Of a stretch of DNA of 48,698 bases, positions 36,826 through 45,150 are shown piece after piece. Under the pieces are notes generated by a model. The model was not told where the DNA came from. It saw nothing but the letters and a program-made list of their open reading frames with translations, and made no database searches. Origin of the DNA: Candidatus Companilactobacillus pullicola (GTDB lineage: Bacteria; Bacillota; Bacilli; Lactobacillales; Lactobacillaceae); the NCBI GenBank assembly GCA_019116025.1, contig DXCM01000096.1, forward strand, positions 1-48,698, read 5' to 3'. Position 1 is the first letter of the stretch. Every line of letters begins with the position of its first letter. Both the position numbers and the translations under genes were made by a program.

Positions 36826-38136
36826 ATGAAAGCGATTACAAATTGGTTTCAAAATAGTTTTAGTCCAGCATTAGCAAAATTCAGTAATATGAAATATATG
36901 CTGGCTTTACGGGATGGAATGATTATTACTGTTCCGTTTACAATCTTCGGTAGTATTTTTATGATTTTGGCAAATTTGCCAATTCCAGGGTGGACACAAT
37001 TAGTTGCTCCCTATCAGGCAAAATTACAATCAGCCGTTAGTATTACCTTTGGTATCTTGGCTGTCATCGTTGCCATCGGTATGAGTCATGAAATGGCTAA
37101 ATTGAACAAGATTGATACTCTAACCGGTACAGCAATCGGTGTTTCAGCATTCTTACTTTGTATGTTGAATGATAAATTCCAAATCGATCCTTCAACTTTG
37201 GGATCAGATGGTATGTTTACTGCAATTATTGTTTCAATTATCTCTAGTGAAATAGTGGCTTTCTTCATTAGAAAACACATTGTCATTACTTTACCAGATT
37301 CAGTTCCACCAGCAGTTGCTAGTTCATTTGTGGCTTTAATTCCAGCATGTGCTTCTCTAGGATTTTTCTGGATCATCAGAGTTCTCTTTAATATTAAGAT
37401 CAATGCGGTTATTCAGGCTATCTTCTCACCATTAGTCGGTGGTTTGAATAGTTTCTGGGGCGTTGAATTTGCATTATTCTTAACACTAATTCTTTGGACA
37501 GTCGGTATTCATGGAAATAATGTCTTAGGTGCCGTAGCATCACCTGTTTATACTTATTTCTTAATGGCAAATATTAAAGATGTTTCTAAAGGTGTCGCTC
37601 CAACACACATCACAGCTGACGGATTCCTTGATTTTGGTATGAATATTGGTGGTACTGGTGCCATCTTAGCCTTAGTTATCTGTTGTTTATTGTTTGCTAA
37701 GAGTAAACGTTACAAACAATTGGCCAGATTAGGTGCTATTCCTTCAGTCTTTGAAATTAGTGAACCAATTATGTTTGGTTTCCCAGTTGTTTTAAATCCA
37801 ACTCTATCAATTCCATTTGTTTTAATTCCAATGGTTTTACAAGGTATCACATACTTCTTGATGAAAGCCCATATGATTGGCATGGTTATTGCTCAAGTTC
37901 CATGGACAACACCAATTTTCATCAATGGTTATCTAATTACTGGTGGTGACTGGCGTGCTCCAGTATGGCAATTGATTGAATTAGTCATCGCCGTTGCTGT
38001 TTACCTTCCATTCTTCAAAGTTCTTGATAAAGCAGCTTACAGGCAAGAACACGTTGAAGAAATGGAAGCTGAGAAAAAAGTCAGTGACAATACTTCATCA
38101 ATTAAAAATATTAGTGGTCAAACACAAAATGCATAA
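36826..38136 (+). CDS. celB: PTS lactose/cellobiose-family EIIC permease
   Basis: A 436-residue membrane protein of the Lac-type PTS, the channel that brings in a beta-disaccharide while it is phosphorylated. About ten hydrophobic segments are seen. The conserved GIHGNN lies at about 226-231 and the SVFEISEPIMFGFPVV segment, holding the key Glu, at about 303. IIA and IIB partners are not in this window, so it must use EIIA/EIIB encoded elsewhere, as happens for orphan CelB proteins. The 6-phospho-beta-glucosidase across the regulator is its natural partner. A terminator follows. Confidence 0.9.
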   Translation: MKAITNWFQNSFSPALAKFSNMKYMLALRDGMIITVPFTIFGSIFMILANLPIPGWTQLVAPYQAKLQSAVSITFGILAVIVAIGMSHEMAKLNKIDTLTGTAIGVSAFLLCMLNDKFQIDPSTLGSDGMFTAIIVSIISSEIVAFFIRKHIVITLPDSVPPAVASSFVALIPACASLGFFWIIRVLFNIKINAVIQAIFSPLVGGLNSFWGVEFALFLTLILWTVGIHGNNVLGAVASPVYTYFLMANIKDVSKGVAPTHITADGFLDFGMNIGGTGAILALVICCLLFAKSKRYKQLARLGAIPSVFEISEPIMFGFPVVLNPTLSIPFVLIPMVLQGITYFLMKAHMIGMVIAQVPWTTPIFINGYLITGGDWRAPVWQLIELVIAVAVYLPFFKVLDKAAYRQEHVEEMEAEKKVSDNTSSIKNISGQTQNA

Positions 38137-38138
38137 AG

Positions 38139-38186
38139 AAAAGAACTTCCAATCGCTTCAAACAGCGAAAGGAAGCTCTTTTTTTA
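38139..38186. terminator. Terminator between celB and the ABC-2 operon
   Basis: AAAGAACTTCC pairs with GGAAGCTCTTTTTTT, and TCGCTT with AAGCGA-type pairs near the loop. The T-run serves celB. The A-side also ends the convergent ABC operon, whose stop codon it overlaps. Confidence 0.8.
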
Positions 38187-38969
38187 TGATCCAGCACTTT
38201 CATAGGATGAAATACCCTTATCCCAGATCTTAATTGAGATGAATAAGAAGACAACTGAGATGACCACTAAACCACCTAAATTGAACAACACGTTCTTACC
38301 AGTTAAGAAATAACTTGCTGGATAAAAGGCAGTGAAAGCAAATGGAATAACAAATGAAATGATCCAGCGAATCAAATGATTAAAGATACTGACTGGATAT
38401 TTAGCAAAATCATTAAACATATAAAACAAATATGTGATAGTATTGCTCTTCTTCATCCAAAAGGCTGCAGCCGAAGTACCAATCTTCAAAGCCGTATAAA
38501 TAGCCGTGGCAAATGGAATTGAAACAATGAATAAGATAACTTTCAACAAAGTCCAATGAACACTAGATGACGACATGAATAATAGGATGACCCCAACCAA
38601 TAATTCCCCTAGAGCATCGACTTGGAAAGTCTCAACTAAAACGTGAAACAATGGATTGATTGGACGTGTCAAATACTTATCGAACTCACCTTTTCTTACT
38701 AATCTTTGCCCAACGATCCAGAGGTTATCAAAGAAAAGATGATCTAATCCCTTAGGAATCAAAGCAAAACCATAGATGAAGATAATTTGTTGCAGGCTCC
38801 AACCGGCCAATCTTGGGACTTGACTGAAGATGACTTGTAAGAAAATCAAATTCAAAACTTGATTGAGCAAAACACCTAAGACACCAACGATGAAGTCAGC
38901 TTTATATTCCATCGTCTGTTTCAAATACTGTGAAATAAAAATTTTTTCTAAATGAAAGACTCTTCTCAT
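38184..38969 (-). CDS. ABC-2 family exporter permease
   Basis: A 261-residue membrane protein with six predicted helices (for example FIVGVLGVLLNQVLNLIFLQVIF, IILLFMSSSSVHW, LVVISVVFLFISIKIW). It belongs to the COG3694 type of ABC-2 permease and ends the three-gene unit 40789-38184. The mid-protein segment LVRKGEFDKYLTRPINPLFHVL is typical of this family. It probably pairs with the permease at 38971 to form the membrane part of an exporter; the substrate is unknown. Confidence 0.85.
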   Translation of the reverse strand: MRRVFHLEKIFISQYLKQTMEYKADFIVGVLGVLLNQVLNLIFLQVIFSQVPRLAGWSLQQIIFIYGFALIPKGLDHLFFDNLWIVGQRLVRKGEFDKYLTRPINPLFHVLVETFQVDALGELLVGVILLFMSSSSVHWTLLKVILFIVSIPFATAIYTALKIGTSAAAFWMKKSNTITYLFYMFNDFAKYPVSIFNHLIRWIISFVIPFAFTAFYPASYFLTGKNVLFNLGGLVVISVVFLFISIKIWDKGISSYESAGS

Positions 38970-38970
38970 A

Positions 38971-39789
38971 TTAACCTCCCTGGATACTCAAATGTTTGAT
39001 AGCAAAATGCCAAATAATTTTTGCTAAGAAAATAAAGAATATCAACCAAAAGATTTGAAGAAGTAATACGGAAAAGGTTTGTTGTGCTGTATATTTGCCG
39101 AGATATAACATTACGGGTGTATATAACAAGGATGAAAATGGCAATAATTTCAGAACACTTTGCAAGACTGGCGGAAAGAATGCTAACGGCACTAACGAAC
39201 CTGACATAAAGATAACCAAAGCATTCTTCAACACATTGGAGCCCCACAAATTTCGAAAGAAAAAGGCTGTGAAACTGAAACAAATATTAAAATAAAAGTT
39301 GATCAAATAGGCAATCGTCGCACTGAAAAGATACAACAATACGTTAACCAAATTTAAAACTGGGGTCCCTTCACCTACAATTTGATAGATCAAGATCCCA
39401 CCAAATAAGGGTACAGCTAACACACCAACATCGATCAGTTTACTGCCAATCTCTTCATAGAAATAATTAGCTGTGAAACTAATGGGCTTAAGGATACGCA
39501 TAGCGATTGAACCATCTTTGACTTCGTCTCCTACACTGCTAGAACCATCACTTGAAGTTAGGATTCCTGTAAAGAAACTCAAAAAAATATATAACACCAT
39601 CTCAGGAAACGTGAAACCATTCAGACTTGAATTGGTACTCGATTGGAAAACGGCCTTCCACAAAAAATAAGTTACGAAGGCTCCCAAAGTATTCCCCAAT
39701 GCAAACAAAATAAAGTTTGCACGATAAACAATAGCTTCTTCGATTCCGGCAGAGACGAACGGATGATATTTTCTTAAGAAGTTAGTCAT
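38971..39789 (-). CDS. ABC-2 family exporter permease
   Basis: A 272-residue membrane protein with about six helices, COG4587-like. The cytoplasmic loop DGSIAMRILKPISFTANYFYEEIG matches the conserved segment of its partner. ATG 39789 follows AGGAGG by nine bases and lies within the last codons of the ATPase gene (8-base overlap), so a longer start at 39870 is rejected. It is translated together with the ATPase and the second permease. Confidence 0.87.
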   Translation of the reverse strand: MTNFLRKYHPFVSAGIEEAIVYRANFILFALGNTLGAFVTYFLWKAVFQSSTNSSLNGFTFPEMVLYIFLSFFTGILTSSDGSSSVGDEVKDGSIAMRILKPISFTANYFYEEIGSKLIDVGVLAVPLFGGILIYQIVGEGTPVLNLVNVLLYLFSATIAYLINFYFNICFSFTAFFFRNLWGSNVLKNALVIFMSGSLVPLAFFPPVLQSVLKLLPFSSLLYTPVMLYLGKYTAQQTFSVLLLQIFWLIFFIFLAKIIWHFAIKHLSIQGG

Positions 39790-40789
39790 GTTCGGCCGCC
39801 TCCTTTCGGAAAATCCTCCTAACAATATCCTCAATATCGGCATCTTTAACACTGATATCTTGGACATCAACTTGTGACAAAGTCAGTCTGATAATATCGG
39901 GAACTGAGACTTTACTACTATCAAACTTAACCCGGACATTCTTTTCATTTTGAGAATATTCGATAGCTGAAGAGAATTGTGAGAAATTCAAACGATTCGC
40001 ATCTTCAGCGTTAACTAGCTCAAATTCAATTTCCCTGATATGTCCAAACTGATTCTTCAATTGCTTGATAGTACCATCAAAGACTTCTTGACCATGATCG
40101 ATCATGAATACACGATTGCACAATAATTCAATATCCCCCAAGTCATGGGTCGTCAAAATAATTGTTGTCTGTTCCTCCTGATTGATCTGTTCAATAGCAT
40201 GTCTGATCTTATCTTTAACAGAAACATCCAAACCGATTGTTGGTTCATCTAGGAATAACACTTTCGGATTATGTAACAAAGAAGCTGCAATATCAGCTCG
40301 CATTCTTTGGCCCAAAGACAAGGTTCTTACCGGACTGGTAATGAAATCATTTAAATCTAAGACCTCATTCAAAAAATCCATCCGTTTATAAAAATCTTTA
40401 TCTGGTACGTTATAGATTTCTTTCAAAACTGAATAAGTTTCACGTAATGGTAAATCCCACCATAACTGCGTTCTTTGTCCAAAGACCACTCCGATATCTT
40501 TAACATATTTTTGACGGTCTTCCTGAGGGATTTTGTCGTTGATCCGGCAATATCCACTAGTTGGCGTCAAGATTCCAGTTAACATCTTAATGGTTGTTGA
40601 TTTACCTGCACCGTTAGCACCAATAAAGCCCAAAATTTCTCCCTTAGGTACCTCGAAGCTTAAATTATTAACGGCTTCAAAAGTTTCGTATTTTGGCTTA
40701 ATCAATGATTTAAAGGCTCCTACTAGTCCTGGTGACTTAATAGTTTTTCGAAAATCCTTTGTTAAATTAGATACTTCAATCATCGACAT
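39782..40789 (-). CDS. ABC exporter ATP-binding protein
   Basis: A 335-residue ATPase (COG4586 type). Walker A is GFIGANGAGKSTT at about 54-66, the Q-loop FGQRTQLWWDLP, the signature LSLGQRMRADIA at about 158-169, Walker B VLFLDEPTIGLD and the switch His in LTTHD. A C-terminal domain of about 90 residues follows (IREIEFELVNAEDANRL). The FGQRTQLWW and YETFEAVNNLSF stretches are characteristic of the group linked to daunorubicin/viologen-like export, but the substrate here is unknown. AGGAGGG precedes the ATG. The promoter overlaps a palindrome (40810-40825). Confidence 0.9.
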   Translation of the reverse strand: MSMIEVSNLTKDFRKTIKSPGLVGAFKSLIKPKYETFEAVNNLSFEVPKGEILGFIGANGAGKSTTIKMLTGILTPTSGYCRINDKIPQEDRQKYVKDIGVVFGQRTQLWWDLPLRETYSVLKEIYNVPDKDFYKRMDFLNEVLDLNDFITSPVRTLSLGQRMRADIAASLLHNPKVLFLDEPTIGLDVSVKDKIRHAIEQINQEEQTTIILTTHDLGDIELLCNRVFMIDHGQEVFDGTIKQLKNQFGHIREIEFELVNAEDANRLNFSQFSSAIEYSQNEKNVRVKFDSSKVSVPDIIRLTLSQVDVQDISVKDADIEDIVRRIFRKEAAEHD

Positions 40790-40796
40790 CTAAATC

Positions 40797-40838
40797 CCTC
40801 CTTTGTATAAAGTAAGCGTTTACTTATGTAAGCGTACT
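40797..40838 (-). promoter_or_regulatory. ABC operon promoter overlapped by operator-like repeats
   Basis: The minus-strand promoter is about -35 TTACAT, 16 bases, -10 TATACA. AAGTAAGCGTTTACTT (40810-40825) is a near-perfect palindrome filling the spacer, and a partial second copy GTAAGCGTACTT follows (40828-40839). It looks like a TetR-type or cre-like site. The regulator is not encoded next to it. Confidence 0.55.
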
Positions 40839-40881
40839 TCCAATATTAGTCATCCGTTCTCCCATAGTCAATTGGATTTCG

Positions 40882-40922
40882 CAAAAAAAATTCGTTACCG
40901 ATAACAATATCAATAACGAATC
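40882..40922 (-). terminator. Intrinsic terminator after the Nudix gene
   Basis: On the minus strand, ATTCGTTA and TAACGAAT form the stem and eight T follow. The loop happens to contain GTTATCGGTAAC. Confidence 0.8.
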
Positions 40923-40927
40923 ACTTT

Positions 40928-41425
40928 TTAGAAACCAATATTCTGATGATTGACTAAATGCTGTATTGCAATATTAGGATAACAAGTTTTGACTATTCCT
41001 CTTGGTTGTAACGCCTCTCCTGCTTGATCGACCTTGATCCACTTCATATTAGAATTGGGTGGCAAATCGAATTTGCGATAATCCAAATATTTTAAATGAT
41101 GATATGTTTCGTCGCTGACTTCCTGTCGATAAATCAGATTCAATTGTTGATAGTCAATCCTCTTTAATTTCCAAAAATTTTCCAAAATACCCGCAAATTC
41201 TAATTTCAAATCAGTTAAGCCAAGTTCCTCTCTGGCTTCGCGTTCGGCTGCAGCTTGACTCTCTTCATTGAATTTAATCGCTCCACCAGGCAAAATATAC
41301 AGCTCCCGTTTTGTATTTTCCTGTCTGACGAAAACTTTATTTTGATGTAATAAGATTAATACCGCTCGAACGTCAAATTTCTGTTTTTGTGTCAAAAAAT
41401 AGCGTAAATCACCTTGTTCTTGCAT
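40928..41425 (-). CDS. Nudix hydrolase
   Basis: A 165-residue cytoplasmic protein. The Nudix box reads GGAIKFNEESQAAAEREAREELGL at about 46-69, with every consensus G, E, REXXEE position kept. Nudix enzymes split nucleoside diphosphates linked to another group; the substrate is not visible from sequence. The surrounding beta strands (AVLILLHQNKVFVRQ and FAGILENFWK) match small MutT-like members. It stands alone, with terminators on both sides. Confidence 0.88.
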   Translation of the reverse strand: MQEQGDLRYFLTQKQKFDVRAVLILLHQNKVFVRQENTKRELYILPGGAIKFNEESQAAAEREAREELGLTDLKLEFAGILENFWKLKRIDYQQLNLIYRQEVSDETYHHLKYLDYRKFDLPPNSNMKWIKVDQAGEALQPRGIVKTCYPNIAIQHLVNHQNIGF

Positions 41426-41487
41426 CCAATCACCTGCCTTAGTTCATTAAAGTAATCATATACCAAAAATGTGAATAAACATACAAA

Positions 41488-41520
41488 TAGCCAGTAACCC
41501 TCAATTGAGTTACTGGCTAC
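41488..41520 (-). terminator. Hairpin after the alpha/beta hydrolase gene
   Basis: TAGCCAGTAAC and GTTACTGGCTA form an 11-bp perfect stem around CCTCAATTGA, about a dozen bases beyond the hydrolase stop. The T content on the minus side is modest. Confidence 0.7.
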
Positions 41521-41532
41521 TAATTATATATA

Positions 41533-42441
41533 TTATTTAAAATATTTATTGGCAAAATCTGTCGCTTTTTCAACGTATTGCTGTCTAGCCTTGCTTAATG
41601 AACCAGCATGACCAGCACCCTTAACGATCCAAAGCTTCTTGGGACCTTTAGTATAATCATAATTTAAATAGGCATTCTTAGTCGGTACAAAATCATCCTT
41701 TGAGCCATGGATAATGAATAATGGCACTTTATTCTTCCTCAAACTGTCTTTGGTACTGGCCTGATAGAAGTTATAGCCTGCCAAGAAATCTGCAAAGAGG
41801 CTCGCTGTAGGTACAATTGGAAAACTTGGTAAACCAAACATCTCTTTCAATTGATAGGATAATTCACCCGAAATGGTTGAATAGCCACAATCAGCTATAG
41901 CAAAACGAACATTTTTAGGATGCTCGCCTAACGTATACATGACTGTTGCGGCACCCATACTAATACCGTACAGTCCAATCTGAGAATTAGCTCCAAATTT
42001 CTGATTAAGTTGTTTGATCCAAGCCGTCATATCGTTACGGTCTTTCCAACCATAACCAGCATACTTGCCTTGACTCATACCAAAGGAACGATTATCTGGT
42101 GCCAGAACGTTATATCCGGCGTTGTGAAACATTCTGACGTACGACCCTATATATTTACTAGCGCTACCAAACCCGTGGACAACGATCACTGTTTTGGCGG
42201 TTTCCTTCCCAGCTGGTAAATAGCGAGCTTTCAATTTCAAATGATCCTTTGTCGTTTGTTCCCAGATCTGTGGCTTCTGATCTAAAAACCATTGACTGTT
42301 CTTACTCAAATGACCCTTTATCTGACTACTGTAGCCACTCTTACTAAATGCATAATTAAACATATAACCACCAGCCGCTACATCAGTTAGTAGCGTTACG
42401 CCTATAACGACTGATAAGGTAATTTTAACAAATTTTTTCAC
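41533..42441 (-). CDS. Alpha/beta hydrolase with N-terminal membrane anchor
   Basis: A 302-residue protein with an N-terminal signal or anchor helix (about 7-30, ITLSVVIGVTLLTDVAAGGYMF), then an alpha/beta hydrolase fold (about 60-300). The oxyanion region is VVHGFGS at about 87, the nucleophile Ser in GLYGISMGAATVMY at about 163, the acid Asp probably in HGSKDDFVP and the His in GAGHAGS. The catalytic domain is expected outside the membrane. The family (YkfD/FrsA-like esterases) has no fixed substrate. Common in lactobacilli. Confidence 0.85.
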   Translation of the reverse strand: MKKFVKITLSVVIGVTLLTDVAAGGYMFNYAFSKSGYSSQIKGHLSKNSQWFLDQKPQIWEQTTKDHLKLKARYLPAGKETAKTVIVVHGFGSASKYIGSYVRMFHNAGYNVLAPDNRSFGMSQGKYAGYGWKDRNDMTAWIKQLNQKFGANSQIGLYGISMGAATVMYTLGEHPKNVRFAIADCGYSTISGELSYQLKEMFGLPSFPIVPTASLFADFLAGYNFYQASTKDSLRKNKVPLFIIHGSKDDFVPTKNAYLNYDYTKGPKKLWIVKGAGHAGSLSKARQQYVEKATDFANKYFK

Positions 42442-42519
42442 AGCTTCATTTACCCTTCTAGATTACTATTGCTCACCAATAATAGTCTATTTGGTAATTT
42501 TAATGCAACAAAAAACAGG

Positions 42520-43263
42520 TTAATTATTAGCTAATTCTTCACTCTTAGCTCTGTTTTCAGTAGCATCTTTGTGGAACCAGTGAATATGTGAATCGAAGAA
42601 AGCAATCATATCATTCATGAAGTACATAATGTATGTCAAGAATAGAACTGGACTAGCGTCACCTTGTGTAGCAGTAACACCCCAAAGAACGATTGACATA
42701 ATACCTTGAGCTGTCCAGAAGTAATATTGTTCACGGAAACGTAATGTACATAGAAGTGCACCTGTGAATCCAATAGCAGCAGCAACTGAATCAATTACAG
42801 GACGTGGACTGATAAAGATATGTGTATCCATCAAGTAAAGCAATCCCCATGAAGCAAAGAAGAATAGTGCTGTCCAAAGCCATTTAAGAGCTGTTAGACC
42901 ATGAATATGCTTTTCAGCGTCTTTAGCCCATTGTGGACTGATCAAAACAGGAATATCTAGTAAGATAATGTAACTTAATTGAAGAACAACATCAGAGAAG
43001 TTCTTAGCGTTGATAGCTACAAAGATATAAATAAGCGCTGAAACTAATCCTAAGACACCATTTAAAGGTTTTGCATTAGTAATGGCAACTGTACATGTGA
43101 AACCTAAAACGGCCGCAAACCATGTCCAAATAGCAATTGCATTAATAGAATGTGAAAGTGTTGATGCAGTGATGGCCCCCAAGCCAAACATTAATAGCAT
43201 GTAACTCTTGAAACTCCAATGTCTCATTTGTTCAACATACCATTTTGGATTAAATATACTCAT
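42520..43263 (-). CDS. pnuC: Nicotinamide riboside/mononucleotide transporter PnuC
   Basis: A 247-residue membrane protein with about seven hydrophobic segments (for example YMLLMFGLGAITASTLS, TWFAAVLGFTCTVAITNA, LWTALFFFASWGLLYLM, YYFWTAQGIMSIVLWG). The family facilitates diffusion of nicotinamide riboside, which is trapped by phosphorylation inside the cell and feeds NAD synthesis. Assignment rests on overall PnuC-like sequence and length. GAGGAGAAGG precedes the ATG, directly after a hairpin in the leader (43279-43328). Confidence 0.88.
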   Translation of the reverse strand: MSIFNPKWYVEQMRHWSFKSYMLLMFGLGAITASTLSHSINAIAIWTWFAAVLGFTCTVAITNAKPLNGVLGLVSALIYIFVAINAKNFSDVVLQLSYIILLDIPVLISPQWAKDAEKHIHGLTALKWLWTALFFFASWGLLYLMDTHIFISPRPVIDSVAAAIGFTGALLCTLRFREQYYFWTAQGIMSIVLWGVTATQGDASPVLFLTYIMYFMNDMIAFFDSHIHWFHKDATENRAKSEELANN

Positions 43264-43278
43264 TTATCCTTCTCCTCT

Positions 43279-43328
43279 TGGACCATTGCCAAAATATATG
43301 ATTGTGGCATTTATATTTTGAAATGGTC
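43279..43328 (-). promoter_or_regulatory. Leader hairpin at the pnuC ribosome binding site
   Basis: On the minus strand, GACCATT-T-CAAAATATA pairs with TATATTTTG-GC-AATGGTC around a 13-base loop, and the Shine-Dalgarno sequence follows almost at once. A second pairing, GCCAC with GTGGC-like bases, competes within the loop. An upstream extended -10 (TGGTATGAT, about 43391-43399) would give a leader of about 120 bases. A NAD-sensing riboswitch class is known upstream of pnuC in lactic acid bacteria; I cannot confirm membership from memory. Confidence 0.45.
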
Positions 43329-43329
43329 G

Positions 43330-43717
43330 ATTTTTATTTATCCCTTAAACCGTATTTCTGAAAAATATCAATTTAACCGACAGCTAAAATCATACCACCA
43401 ATTGGACTAAATTTGGCAAATGGTTTCTCGAGCATACTGGCGACATATCGGTGTAAAGCGCTTAACTCACTTGCTAAATTAGGAATTTATCATTTGATAC
43501 AAGATATAGTTTTTTTTGATTTCGTATCACTATATATAGTTATAACGCACCTATTAACAAAAAAAGATACCAAATTTATTCAAAACAGAGATATGCTTTG
43601 ACTGCCGTTTTCCACAACAAATGTTGTGTTCTATTATTTATGTATCCTTTAATATCAAATAGTACTTACTAAAATCTTCATATGCCTAACGTCTAAAGAT
43701 AACTATTCTACTTTACT
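43330..43717. other. Gene-free region between pnuC and ahpC
   Basis: No convincing gene. It holds a cre-like TGTAAAGCGCTTAA (43452-43465) lacking the final CA, a candidate pnuC promoter (43390-43420), and at 43602-43630 GCCGTTTTCCACAACAA followed by TGTTGTG, which resembles the end of remnant G and may be a third remnant of the palindromic element. Confidence 0.4.
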
Positions 43718-43766
43718 AAAAAAAGTATTCATACCGACCAAATATAATTAGCCGATACGAATACCT
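43718..43766 (-). terminator. Intrinsic terminator after ahpC
   Basis: On the minus strand, AGGTATTCGTATCGGC pairs with GGTCGGTATGAATACTT and a run of seven T follows. Confidence 0.85.
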
Positions 43767-43788
43767 TTCTTACTTTTAATAATGATAT

Positions 43789-44352
43789 TTAAATTTTACC
43801 AACTAATTTTCCACTGGGTTTAATTGTATCTTCCCCGGGATGCCAATCAGCTGGACACACGTCTGCTCCGTGCTCTTCCACAAATTGAGCTGCCTGCAAC
43901 GTTCTTAAAATTTCCTTAGGACTTCTACCTACTCCCATTGCATTAACCGTGTATGACTTAATAATACCTTTAGGATCAGCAATGAAGACACCACGATAAT
44001 CTTGACCTGTTGTCTCATCGATCATATTGAAAAAGTCCGTCAATTCATGCTTTTGATCTGACAACATTGGGTATTGGATCTTGCCAATCGTTTTTGTTGT
44101 TTCTGCCCACGACATATGAGAATATTGACTGTCGACTGACACTGAATAAATTTCGGCATTAGCAGCTTGAAAGTCTTTATACAGATCTTGGAGTCCACTG
44201 AGTTCTGTTGGACAAACAAACGAGAAGTCAGCTGGATAGAAAAAGATAATTGACCACTTGCCTAATAAATCATTCTTAGTGAAAGATTTTAGCTCACCAG
44301 CTTGATAAGCTTCAACATCAAATTCAGGTAATTCCTTATTGATATAATTCAT
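43789..44352 (-). CDS. ahpC: Alkyl hydroperoxide reductase subunit C (2-Cys peroxiredoxin)
   Basis: A 187-residue cytoplasmic peroxidase that removes H2O2 and organic peroxides. The peroxidatic Cys is in DFSFVCPTEL at about 47, and the resolving Cys in GADVCPADWHPGEDT at about 166. Length is exact for AhpC. ATG 44352 with TTAGGAGG upstream is the start; the longer reading from 44406 has no ribosome binding site. No ahpF reductase follows, so it must be reduced by a partner encoded elsewhere (AhpF or a thioredoxin). Confidence 0.94.
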   Translation of the reverse strand: MNYINKELPEFDVEAYQAGELKSFTKNDLLGKWSIIFFYPADFSFVCPTELSGLQDLYKDFQAANAEIYSVSVDSQYSHMSWAETTKTIGKIQYPMLSDQKHELTDFFNMIDETTGQDYRGVFIADPKGIIKSYTVNAMGVGRSPKEILRTLQAAQFVEEHGADVCPADWHPGEDTIKPSGKLVGKI

Positions 44353-44479
44353 CAGAAATCCTCCTAAGTTAAATTTATATGTGTTTAAACACTTATATAA
44401 TAACAAATGTTGAGTATTATTTTAAATACAAACCCTTTTGTGTAACAATGTAGTTATTATATAAAGAAGGATTGATTTG

Positions 44480-45133
44480 ATGACGGACGAGGAAAAATTA
44501 ACTGCTATTCGTGAGTATTCATTTAATAAGATGAAGCAAGACAAAACTGGACACAATTTTGATCATATCCAACGGGTCGTAAAGACAGCTAAACGGATTC
44601 TAAAAGATGAACCAGCTGACAAATTAATCACGCTAGGTGCAGCCTATCTACATGACGTAGCTGATGACAAACTAGTTGATGATCCAGAAAAACTAGAACG
44701 TGAGATCCATGATTTTTTAGAGTCACTTCAATTGTCTGACGAGCAAATCACGGAGATTCTCTATATCACTCATAATTTATCATTCAGTAAGTCATTGAAT
44801 AACCCTCCTAAACTTTCATTAGCTGGACAAATCGTTCAAGATTCAGATCGATTAGATGCTATCGGCGCAATCGGTATCGTTCGTGCGGTCTATTATGGAG
44901 GAAACAATTCCGAAACAATTTATGACCCTGATATTAAGCCTCGTGAAAAAATGACTAAAGCTGAGTATCGTAATTTGAATGATGAAACAATCATCAATCA
45001 TTTTTACGAGAAATTATTGAAATTAACCGCTATGATGAATACCCCTACTGCTAAGAAAATAGCTCAGGGACGCCATCAGTATATGCTCGACTTTCTAGAT
45101 GAATTCAAGGCTGAGTGGGATGCAAATAAATAA
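44480..45133 (+). CDS. HD-domain phosphohydrolase
   Basis: A 217-residue cytoplasmic protein. The metal-binding HD motifs are H in TGHNFDHIQRV (about 22-32), HD in AAYLHDVADD (about 57-66) and D in IVQDSDRLDAIGAIGI (about 123-138). It belongs to the YedJ/YpgQ-type group, which acts on nucleotides or pyrophosphate; the substrate cannot be told. ATG 44480 follows AGAAGG by nine bases. A second gene starts 17 bases beyond its stop, so the two form a small operon. Confidence 0.87.
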   Translation: MTDEEKLTAIREYSFNKMKQDKTGHNFDHIQRVVKTAKRILKDEPADKLITLGAAYLHDVADDKLVDDPEKLEREIHDFLESLQLSDEQITEILYITHNLSFSKSLNNPPKLSLAGQIVQDSDRLDAIGAIGIVRAVYYGGNNSETIYDPDIKPREKMTKAEYRNLNDETIINHFYEKLLKLTAMMNTPTAKKIAQGRHQYMLDFLDEFKAEWDANK

Positions 45134-45150
45134 TAAAGGAGATTCTAATT

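Noticed and set aside
40893..40906. CGTTACCGATAACA, resembling the MalR operator, upstream of the ABC-2 operon
   Set aside because: It is the loop and inner arm of the terminator after the Nudix gene, lacks a cre neighbour, and the exporter has no maltose context.
43452..43465. TGTAAAGCGCTTAA as a CcpA site for pnuC or ahpC
   Set aside because: It lacks the terminal CA and sits far from either start; too weak alone.
43413..43601. 62-codon plus-strand frame upstream of pnuC
   Set aside because: No ribosome binding site, no recognisable domain and AT-driven composition.
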